From NCBI GenBank assembly GCA_035079385.1, contig JAVHKY010000024.1, forward strand, positions 1,984,001-2,048,000: a stretch of DNA of 64,000 nt. Direction: 5' to 3'. Every line of letters starts with the position of its first letter. The stretch's first letter is position 1. Origin of the DNA: Aspidiotus rigidus. Its lineage: Eukaryota; Arthropoda; Insecta; Hemiptera; Diaspididae. Shown one piece after another: positions 25,860-37,800 of the stretch. The notes under the pieces are model-generated. The model was not told where the DNA came from. It made no database searches and saw nothing but the letters and a program-made list of their open reading frames with translations. Made by a program: the position numbers and the translations under genes.

Positions 25860-28800
25860 TTATTGATTATTATTATTACGCGGGGTGTACTCGCGAATTT
25901 CTGAATCACCCACTGGGTAGAGATTTCTCTTGACGGGGGGGGGGGGGGGTGTACCGCGAGTTTCAAAATCGGGGTCTGGCGAGAGAAAAGACATGGAACA
26001 TGTCAAAAAAAAAAATGAGGAAAAAACATTTTGTGTTTTTTGGAAAGTCCTAAGTGGTTCCAAAGTAGAATTTAGCGCAAAATCCAAGAAAAATACCGAA
26101 AAAATTCCTGGGGCCCTCGAAAGGGATTAAAGGGGGCACAAACCCTGAAAAGAGATGAAAACATTTTTGCCTCTTTTTCTAAGTTGGACAAATTCTGATG
26201 TAGAAATTACCGTCAAAATTCCGAAAAAATCGTGAAAAGATTCCTGGAGGTCTCTGAGCGGGGGTAAGAGGACTCAAACCTTCAAAACTCGAAGTAGAAA
26301 ATATGCGTTTTTAAGAACATTCAAACGGATTCTTGTGTGAAATTTACCGTAGAATTCAGAAAAATTCTGAAAAAAATCTCATGGCTCTTCGAGGGGGCCG
26401 CGTGGGACATCAACTTCTTTGGGAAAAGTTGTAAAATTGTAGGATTACATTTTTATAACTCATGTAAACTGCGTTTTCTGTTGGTCGAAAGTGTCTCTTC
26501 GCGGACTCATTAGTTTTTCCGATAGTTTCTACTCTTCTACCCGTCATTTCAATCTTCCATCCTCTTCAAATTTATCAATTATTTATTTTATTAATTCTAT
26601 TCATGGCGGCGAGGTTAGGTTAGGTTTCGATCCCACCTACCCAAGATGCTCTTCAACAGCACTGTCTTCGCGCGGTATATCAGGGGTTCCACGTGTGGAG
26701 GCAATGTCTGAAGAAGAATCAAAAATTGCCAGATCCGCAAGAATGGGGCTGGAAGCGAGTGGCTGATGGGATACACTGGGAACCTTTCTGGACCCTTTAG
26801 CAACCTGTCTATATGGCATTGGACATTCTCGTGAAATGCGGCTCCCAGAAAGACTGCTCCACGAGACCCTGCAAGTGCCGGAAGGGTGGAATGCCATGCA
26901 CTGATATGTGTACATGTGGTAATGAGTGCTCGTTTGAATAAATTATTTGTGCATGGGCACTATAAAATTGTCATCAAATTTGAAATATATATTATTTTGG
27001 TGAATTTGTTGAAGTATTTTATATTTTAGTAACACTTCAGTAGTTTTTGTAATATTTCAAGGTCTATTTCACGTTTTATGCAACAGGAAATTCTATATAA
27101 TATTTCTTGAAAGTTCAAGTATGGAAGTGTAGTTCTACAACTTGTGTTCCAAGATGTTTATATTCCTCCCGGCCCCCTCGAAGAGCCATGAGATCTTTTT
27201 CAGGATCTTTTCTGAATTTTACGGTAAATTTCACACAAGAATCCGTTTGAATGTTCTCAAAAACGCCTATTTTTTACTTCGAGTTTTGGGGGTTTGAGTA
27301 GTGGCGGCGATAGGCGTGTGCAGACGATGCGGCCGCTCATCTGGAAACGCCGAGACGTGAGGAAAAATTGTTTACTTAAAAAAACAAATAGGGGGGCCTT
27401 CTTACACTCTGCACCCGCGCGCCAAAATCCTATCGCCGCAATGGGTTTGAGTCATCTTACTCCCTCTGAGAGACCTCCAGGAATTTTTGACATGTTCCAT
27501 GTCTTTTCTCTCGCCAGACCCCGATTTTGAAACTCGCGAGTACACCCCCCTCCCCCCCGTCAAGAGAAATCTCTACCCCGTGGGTGATTCAGAAATTCGC
27601 GAGTACACCCGCGTAATAATAATGAATAATTAATTAATTAATTAATTAATTAAAAATTAAATAATTAAATATTTAAATAAATAATTAAATAATTAAATAA
27701 ATAAATAATTAAATAATTAATATAATTAATAATTAGAAAATCTCTACCCCATGGGTGATTCAGAAATTCGCGAGTACACCCGCGTAATAATAATAATTAA
27801 TTAATTAATTAATTAATTAAAAATTAAATAATTAAATAATTATTTAATTAAATAATTAAATAAATAAATGATTAAATAATTAATATAATTAATAATTAGA
27901 AAATCTCTACCCCGTGGGTGATTCAGAAATTCGCGAGTACACCCGCGTAATAATAATAAATAATTAATTAATTAATTAATTGAAAATTAAATAATTAAAT
28001 AATTATTTAATTAAATAATTAAATAAATAAATAATTAAATAATTAAATAATTAAATAAATAAATGATTAAATAATTAATATAATTAATAATTAGAAAATC
28101 TCTACCCCGTGGGTGATTCAGAAATTCGCGAGTACACCCGCGTAATAATAATAAATAATTAATTAATTAATTAATTAAAAATTAAATAATTAAATAACTA
28201 AATAAATAAATAATTAATATAATTAAATAATCAAATAAATAATTAAATAAATAAATAATTAAATAATTAATATAATTAAATAATTGAATAATTAAATAAT
28301 TAAATAATTAAATAAATAAAGGCTGAATAGTCGAAATTTTTCCAAGTCCCCTAGACTTGAATTGTCTCATACCATTCCAATACAACAGCGAGACAGGGGG
28401 CGAACGAGCGGAGCGAGTTCGCGCTACCTCATATTTCTCAAAAAAGACTTGAATTTTCTCATACCATTCCAATACAACAGCGAGATCGCTCGTTCGCCCC
28501 ACCGAAAGTTGATACCTCAAAATATAGAACACCCACAATTACCTCAAAATATTTCTCATACAAGACTTATACGACGCCAAGATAGGTAAAGGGGTAAACG
28601 AATAATATCTCACGAACACTTGACCTAGTAGAAGCCTAGACTGAAATATTTCATGATGACTGATAAAATATAAAAGACATGGAACATGATTTTCATTTAT
28701 TTGGCTATGCCAGAAAATTTAATAATACTACAATATGACCAAGTTTCTTGATTTTTTTACCATTTTTTCAAAATTCTACGGTAAATTCTACAAAGGATTT

Positions 28801-31800
28801 CTTGAACTTGAAAAAAAAATGCAAACATTTTTTCACCACTTTTCAGGGTTTGTGCCCCCTTTAACCGCCTCCGAGGGCCACAGAATTTTTTCGGTATTTT
28901 TCCGGGATTTTGCGCTAAATTCTACTTCGGAATCCATTAAGAATAAAATATTTTTTACTCAATTTTTTGGCGGGAGACCCGCCATCCGTTTAGTTACTGT
29001 GGGCCCTCAGAGAAATTCTTTCCGCGTACGCGTAACGCTGGGGGGCGTAAGGCTGTGGGGCGTAACGCTAGGACTTGGAAAAATTCGTGACCTTCTATGG
29101 GCTAGTGTAGGGACTTGGAAAAATTCCGGGCTCTTCTATACCCCTCAATTGGCTAGTATAGTGACTTAGAAAAATTTCGAACTCTCCCATGCGACTTTGA
29201 AAAATTTTCGCGGCTCCTGTATAGTCATCTGTGGAACTTAGAAACGGGAGACCCGCCATCCGTTTAGTTACTGTGTACCCTCAGAGAAATTCAGCGCTGT
29301 AGGGTGTGGGACTTGGAAAAATTCGTGACCTTCTATGGGCTAGTATTGGGACTTGGAAAAATTCCGGCCTCTTCTGTACCCATTTATTGGCTAGTATAGT
29401 GACTAAGAAAAATTTCTTGTTCTTCTATGCGACTTGGAAAAATTTTCGCGGCTCCTGTATAGTCATCTGTGGAACTTGGAAAAATTTCGGCTGTTCTATA
29501 GTCTTGTATGGGACTTGGAAAAATTTGCGTGAATACGCAACGCCGGCACTTGGAAAAATTCCTGTCTCCTTTATAGCCGTCTATGGCACTTGAGAAAATT
29601 CCAGGCTCCTCTATATCGTCTTCTATGGGAGTTAGAAAAATTCCTTGTTCCTCTATATCGCTGAGGGGGCGTAACTCTGGGACTTGGAAAAATTCCTGGC
29701 TCCTCTTTGGCTGTTTTACCGCTCTACAGAACTTGGAAAAATGTGTAATATCTATTTACCGTATTTTACCGATTATAATGCGCACCCGGATATAACGCGC
29801 AGGAAGGATTTTGAGGTGTCGTTTTAGAAAAAAAAATTAAATCCGAATATAACGCGCATTGAAATTATTTGAAATCCATCGAGCCACTTCATCGAGGGGG
29901 GCTTTCTTAATTTTACCAGACGCTGTTCTTGGAAGGTTGTCTGTGTGGAACCACGTCTCGTAGTGGTCTTTGACCTTGTCTTTGAAGGGCTTGTTGACTG
30001 ACACATCCAGTGGTTGAAGCTGGCTAGTCATGCCTCCTGGTACAATTACAATGTCGGTGTTCTTTTTTGTGAAAGTTTTTCCAACATTTTCCGTTAAATG
30101 ACCCTTGAAGGAATCTACAACAAGCATATTGCGGGTATTGAGAGCACCTCCTGGTCGCCGACACCAAATTATCGTAATCCAGTCTTCCATAAAGTCGCTG
30201 TTCATGTGACCCTTCTCGTTTGCGCGCACAACAACATCTTTTGGAAATTTCATGTTTTTTGGTAACGTTTTACGTTTGAAAATTATGTAAGGGGGCAACT
30301 TGTCCTCATTGGCTAGAATACACAACATCACCGTTAAACGGAGTTTCTCATAGCCTGTTGTCATCACTGTCACATTAGATGCCCCTGTCTCATCCACTGT
30401 TGTAGTCCGTGTCATGTCGAAATATATAGGGGTTTCATCAGCGTTTCCAATTTGACTGAATATGTACTCATAGTTCTTTTGTAAGTCAATCACGTATCGC
30501 TGAAAACTGACTAGTTTTTCTTCAAAATCTGCCGGCAGTCTCTGACAAACAGATGTCCGTCGACGCAAAGAGAATCCGTATCTCTTCATAAAACGGTTAC
30601 ACCACTGTTCGGAAGCTTTGAAATTTGTGATATTTTTTGATTCTGCGACCTCCAATGCTTTCTTCATGAGCCTTTTCCGAGAAACTGGCAACTTTCGTTC
30701 ACGTAGAGAAGATATGAATTCAGCGACAGCATCATCAACTTCTGTATATCTCCCAGTCTTTGGTCCTCTAAAACTTCTGCAAGTAGAAGCGCCGTGGAAA
30801 ATAATATTTTTGACATGTTCCATGTCTTTTCTCTCGCCAGACCCCGATTTTGAAACTCGCGAGTACACCCCCCCCTCCCCCCCGTCAAGAGAAATCTCTA
30901 CCCCGTGGGTGATTCAGAAATTCGCGAGTACACCCCGCGTAATAATAATAATTAATAATAAATAAATAAATAAATAAATAAATAAACAAATAAATAAATA
31001 AACAAATAAATAATTAAATAATTAAATAATTATTTAATTAAGTAATTAAATAATTAAATAAATAAATAATTAAATAAATAAATAAATAAAAAATTAAATA
31101 ATTAAATAATTATTTAATTGAATAATTAAATAATTAAATAAATAAATAATTGAATAATTAAATAATTGAATAATTAAATAATTAAATAATTGAATAATTA
31201 AATAATTGAATAATTAAATAATTAAATAATTAGATAATTAAATAATTAAATAATTAAATAATTAATATAATTGATGATTAGAAAATTTTCTAAGTCCCTC
31301 TTCCTATCATATATGGCTGGATAGTCGAAATTTTTCCAAGTCCCCTAGACTTGAATTGTCTCATACCATTCCAATACAACAGCGAGATCGCTCGTTCGCC
31401 CCACGAAAGTTGATACCTCAAAATGTAGAACACCCACAATTACCTCAAAATATTTCTCATACAAGACTTATACGACGCCAAGATAGGTAAAGGGGTAAAC
31501 GAATAATATCTCACGAACACTTGACCTAGTAGAAGAATTAAAATAAATGAATAAATAAATAAATAAATAATATTAAATAATTAAATAATTAAATAATAAA
31601 ATAATAAAATAATTGAATAATTAAATAATTGAATAATTAAATAATTAAAAATTAAATAATTAAATAATTGAATAATTGAATAATTAAATAATTAAATAAT
31701 CAAATAAATAAAGGCTGAATAGTCGAAATTTCTCCAAGTCCCCTAGACTGGAATTGTCTCATACCATTCCAATACAACAGCGAGACAGGGGGCGAACGAG

Positions 31801-34800
31801 CGGAGCGAGTTCGCGCTACCTCATATTTCTCAAAAAAGACTTGAATTTTCTCATACCATTCCAATACAACTGCGAGATCGCTCGTCGCCCCACCGAAAGT
31901 TGATACCTCAAAATATAGAACACCCACAATTACCTCAAAATATTTCTCATACAAGACTTATACGACGCCAAGATAGGTAAAGGGGTAAACGAATAATATC
32001 TCACGAACACTTGACCTAGTAGAAGCCTAGACTGAAATATTTCATGATGACTGATAAAATATAAAAGATATGGAACATGATTTTCATTTATTTGGCTATG
32101 CCAGAAAATTTAATAATTTTTAATAAAATTTCAATTAAACAAGATAGAAACAAAAGACTAACTCTTGAGGGGTTACACCTTTACTAAAAAAGAACCTCCT
32201 GAAGGCCGAATCGGTCATTTCATAGCAAATTTAACGAGGAACAATTTTTTTTCTTTCTCCACTCACGAATACAGCTTTCTGAATTTACATTAGTTGCCAT
32301 ACACCTCTGCATGGCGAATCACTTTTCTCTTAAATCCCAAAGTATATTGAAATCTTTTCTGAATAACAGCAGGCATGGTAAAATAATTCAAAACACAGTG
32401 CACTTAAGAATGAATAACTGAATACTACTGCAACAGTAAATATTGGTACATGAATAGCGCTGAATGAAATGCAGTCGGTGTTTCATGATAGAACATGTCA
32501 TAGCACCATCTATGAAACACGTACCTACACGTGATTCATTGTGATTCATTCAGAGAGCCGACGAAAAAAGAAGTTTCGATCAGAAATTAGGTAATGCCCA
32601 ATTTTTGACGAAAAGCCCCGAATATACTAAAATTGGAGAAAGGGTGCGCGTTATAATCGGTAACTTCAAATTTCCTACATACACCATTCACATTTCTACA
32701 GATTTGCTCTTTCAAAATCTTCAATCATTACACACATCGAAAATTATACCCTACAATCTACATAAACTTAGAATCTTCAACCCTAAACCATGATTCGCGG
32801 GTCTCCCGCCACTCTTGCTATCTGAGCAAGAGCCTGTAAGTTTTTTTCTTTTTTTTGGGGGGGGGGGAAAGGGGGCGAGGACCTTGGACCCTTTGGACGA
32901 TCGGAGAATTTTTTTACTGTTTTTCCTTAATTCTACGGAAAATTTCATAGGAATATTCGTGAAAATATGTTGAAATATGTCTCTTCAACTTTACCCCTAT
33001 TTTAGGGGTTATCAGCCCCTCGGCGCTCCTAAAATGTCGGATTAATTTTTTGATAATTTTTTTCGAATTTTGCGGTTCGAATAACATAAGAATGTACATA
33101 AATTGCGAAGCAAAAGGAATATTTGGGTCATTGATATGCAAGAACTCCTTCCATTTAGGCAACCCGCCCTTATGGAGTTTGGACCGTGGCGCCATGGCTC
33201 AAATTTTTTGTTCAAGTGTCCTAAACGTTCGTTCCAAATTTCATGATCTTAACATGAAATGCAAGGTCGAATCGTATACCTCCCGGACTGAAAGCTAGAT
33301 CCAGGTGTGGATTAAAAAATGTACACGGCTGTCAATTAATACGTAATTATTAATAACTCTCGCCATACGCAAATGTTAATCTAGTCTATCAATCATAAAA
33401 ATATTAACCGTAATAAATATGAATGATAATTCAGAGTATGAAAGTTCATGGTGAAAGACAAAGAACATACAGATCAAGCATACAAAAGTTTATTATAACT
33501 ACATCGGTACCTAGAACTTTGGGAATGTAATGTAGAGAAACAAATACAGTCGACTCTCGATTTAACGAAATAAAACTCTGTTCCCTTGAGAAAAACTCAT
33601 TATAACGAAAAATTTGTACTCGATTTAACGAAATTTAATGTGCAAGCAATTTTGACGAATTTCGACAAAAAATCCAACAAAATTTGAAGAAAATTCGATC
33701 AATTTTGACAAAATTGCGATCAAATTTGAGAAAAATTCAACCATTTTTTCTTGAAAGCCAAGTATTAAAAGTACAAAACTTTGACAAATTTGACAAAAAT
33801 CCGAATCAATGAAAAGAAAATTGAACCAATTTTGACGAAAATAAAACGAATATTTTGAAGAAATTTCAACTAAATTTGTAAAAAATTGCGTTTGAAGTAC
33901 AAAACGTCAACTTTGACGTATTAGGAAATTCCATTTAACGCAATTTTCTTTTCTCTTCTCGAATTAACGAATTTTGTTTTAACGAAAACTCGATTTAACG
34001 AATTTCTTCCTTGCTCCCTTGGCCTTTGTTAAATCGAGAGTGGACTGTATATTGTATGAACTTGAAAGTTCTTCTGATTTAGGAAACGTTCCCAGATGAT
34101 CAAACGGTTATTCTTTAGTTTTATTCGTATCTGCTGACGAAAGAAATTTACATACCGTCAGACTTTGTCAGAACCAATAGTGTTAATTAATATAAATTAC
34201 GAACTCTGGTGTGTCGAGCAACTGTAGAACAGTTCTGAATAAGCTCTACCGAAAGACTTGAGATAGTATTGTTGGGTCGACCAATATCAGAAATATTATG
34301 TACGTGACCGTACCTTGTATATCGAGGGGGCAAAAGCTCACGGAGCTTCGCCTGCATGTATTTTGACCTACGTGGGCTAAGGAGAAGAGAGTCCGCACAT
34401 CATAACTTATTACTGATTGAATTATCTATAAGTAAGTATATTTAATTTATTGACTAGGTTATTGACATTTAGAATACCATCGAGGTTAATATCAATAACT
34501 TGGGTTTTAACTGACCTGAATGCTTTGGCGAAGCAAAATATATACCCGGCACACTTCGCCAAAGGACACAAATATGCAAATTAAAGCGTGATGACGCGAT
34601 CAAAACGAATACGAAATCTAATATAATATAGATTCGCGAATGTTAAATACGACGAATGCTAATAAATCAAACAGTTATAACGATTATACAAGATGCACGA
34701 CCCAAAGGCGAGATGTACGATTCGATATTATAATTATCTGATGCGAGAACGAATGTGCGAAAGTAGATGGAATGATCTATCTTTCGAATTGGGGGTACTC

Positions 34801-37800
34801 TACGAAAGAAGTTTGTTTTGAGGGTCGAGATAGACTGACGGCCGTCCAGACAAAGACCCAGGTAGATTAGGTTTTGAAATGGAAATAAATGCCGGCAAAG
34901 GTTTTTTTCGTGGACTGTGTTTAAAATGGTCTCCTGATAAACATACTAAAAGTCCACAGCGATCAGAGAGCGGGCCCTCCCCCGAAGGGGGTCAAAGTAC
35001 CAAAAAATTAGTTTTCTGAGAATAAATCGAAAACTAAGCATCAGAGAAAAAAAAGTTTCAAACAAAAGTTGTTCCTCATCAAATTTCCTATGAATTTCAC
35101 TATATGTATGTCAACTTAGCCCTGTTCAACCCTATGCTCTTTTGACGTTGTCGGCTTATTTCCGAGTATCCCTAGAGCTACTGCCATGCAACATATGGGA
35201 GACCTTTTGATCCAATCTAATATCTGTCACGAAGAGTTGACAGAATTTTTTAATTTACTCAATATTTGTTGGTCTCCCAACTTTTGCAAATTTGAAGGCA
35301 AATTTTTCGAATTTCCTGAGGAGGTAGGTATCCCTATTGGCTCTCCTCTGGGCTCCCTCATTTCGGAGGTTTTCATGTCTAAATTTGAGCTTGATCTCTT
35401 TTCCTCTGGCCAGGGGTTTTCGGGTCATATATATTATTGGCACAGGTACGTCGACGATGTGTTGTGTTTGTGGACCGGTCAACGGGATCTCCTTTTGGAG
35501 TTTCTTAGGTATCTCAATAGTTTATACCCATCCATCAAATTCACGTTAGAAGTAGGCGGTTCATCTATAAATTTTTTGGACCTTACTATCTCTATTAGAG
35601 AAGGTGCCCACGAATTCGCCATATATAGAAAAGATACCTCGACCGATATTACTGTCCACGGCAGATCTTTCTGCCCGATTGCTCATAAATATACCGGTTT
35701 TAATAGTTATATCCACCGGTTGACGAGTATTCCATTAGGTCAGCTCGCTTTTCAACAGGAGCTCTTGACTATAAAGCACTTGGCCAGAGTGAACGAGGTC
35801 AGCTTGGATATTGACTTGATGGTCCATAGGAAATTGACTCGGAAATGCCTTGATTCCACTACCTCCCTCCGCCGTAATCCAGCGTCAGATAGTAGGAAAC
35901 GTTGGATTAGGCTTCCGTTTTTGGGGAAATTTTCTTCCCAATTAGGTCGTGTCCTCCGCCCATTTGGGTTTCGGCCAGTGTTTTACAATCTGAACACTGT
36001 AAAAAGTTTGTTCGTTAAGTTAAAGGACCCCATCCCACTGGTCGAAAGAAGCGGGGTGTACAAAATTGATTGTAATGATTGTAATGGAATCTATATAGGC
36101 GAGACTGGACGTCAGCTCAAAATTAGAATAGATGAGCATAGGAAGGCGTGGGAAAAGAAGAAATTGGGTGATTCGGCTTTTGCGGACCATCTTATTACCA
36201 CTGGCCATGGTTTCATAGAGGGATCTGAGTCCCTCCTCCATAGAGAGTCCTCGGCTTTCAAACGTACCGCGCTAGAACACATCGAAATTATTCGCCATCT
36301 GAATAACGATAACCTAAATGTGCTTAACAGGTACATACCTGATGAGGGTTTGATTGAATTAGTTTACGAGTATGATTCACATTGTGATGACTCGCTAGTT
36401 CAGTCATGTCCTCCTCGGTAGTTCTTGTTGCCGGCCGGAGTTGGTTCAGTTGCTTTCACGTCCCCGTTGACAATGGTTTTTTAATCGAAAGCGCTCCGGT
36501 GTTTTTTCATTTCTGTGGCTCTATTCAAATTACTCCGTACGTTTTAATCGTTGAGTATGTCGTCGTTAGATAGAGGTTAGATTTTCCGTTCTGGTTGCTT
36601 CAAGCGATGGTGGGAATGGATGGGGTCTTCTGTTGTGGACTCGCGGTGAGATTTTGACTTCGACCCGCGTACAATTGAAGTGGGCTAACGTTTGGAATTG
36701 TTTCAAGCAATGGAAGGAATGTCACCAAGAAGCTTGTTATTGTTGTGTGCTCCCACAAATTCAAGAAGAACCGCCGAAATATAAATCCGAGAATAACGCG
36801 CTCCTTGTCAAAGTGGGCGTAGTCGCATGAGGGTTTCACGTTGATACTCGATTGGGTCAGGCAAACTTGCTCCGCCATTTCAGGCGATCTCCCGAGTAGC
36901 TTGTTTTGCGGTGAGAGATTGACTACATGAGTCTTGCAATTATCAAAACGGAGAAACAAGAAATAACAAGCTTCTTGGTATCATTCCCTATATCGCCTGG
37001 AACAATAAGAAATTCAGCAAGTTTGCCTGGATTTCACGAGGAATAATTTTTGACTGATGACTTTTTTCTCTAAAATGCGTATTAAGCGGGATATTTACAA
37101 AAAACTGATTTTGAGGGGGTTTCAATCCCCATAAAAAAGATGCTCCTGGGGAAACACGCGGAGAAGTTAGTATGTTGTTTTGGACTTCATTCTTGACCAT
37201 TTCCAGCAATCGGACCTTTACTATGTCGCAATGTTCTTTTCTTTTCCGAAACCTGTCTGATTTGACTACACTAACACTAAAATCAAAAATTCTAGAAAAT
37301 CGCTCAACTTTCAAACCAACTTTTCAGCTCGAGTTTTTGGGCTAAGTGGACATACATAATAGTGAAATTTATACAAAATTTGATGAGGAACAACTTTTGT
37401 TTGAAATTTTTTTTTCTCTGATGCTTAGTTTTCGATTTATTCTCGGAAAACTAATTTTTGTGGTACTTTGACCCCCTTTGGGGGAAAGCCCGCTCTCTGA
37501 TCGCTGTGGACTTTTAGTATGTTTATCAGGAGGCCATTTTAAACATAATCCACGAAAAAAACCTTTGCCGGCATTTATTTCCATTTATTATTATTTTTGA
37601 GCCTAATCTTCCTGGGTTATAATTATTATGATTAATTTATAATTTGATATTTCATATTTTTACGGAATATGGATTATTAACGATCAATATATTTGCGTAA
37701 TTCGACTAGTCGAAGTCGATTTTTCGACACTAGGTCTATAGTATTAGTTCTCAAACATAATTTTAAGTGGATTTATCCTTGGAGCATTAGTATTAGATCA

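Larger units (their letters stand above)
29766..32663 (-). mobile_element. pogo-like DNA transposon, interrupted
   Basis: Ends are inverted repeats TTACCGATTATAATGCGCAC.. (29766-29787) and its reverse complement at 32642-32663, with one mismatch in 22. The transposase gene runs on the minus strand in the left part. HINE-like copy 6 is inserted at 30808-32115. The sequence 32116-32641 would be the 5' part, but no N-terminal coding could be read there. Confidence 0.78.

Noticed and set aside
24459..26007. CRISPR-like array because of regularly spaced repeats
   Set aside because: Spacers are microsatellite, units are unequal, and the context is a eukaryotic transposon.
26606..26626. TTAGG-like telomeric repeat (GGTTAGGTTAGG)
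   Set aside because: Only about two units, also seen near 4468; not a telomeric array.
35118..36578. Hammerhead ribozyme, as reported in some Penelope elements
   Set aside because: CTGATGAG at ~36338 lies in coding sequence and lacks the matching GAAA and stems.
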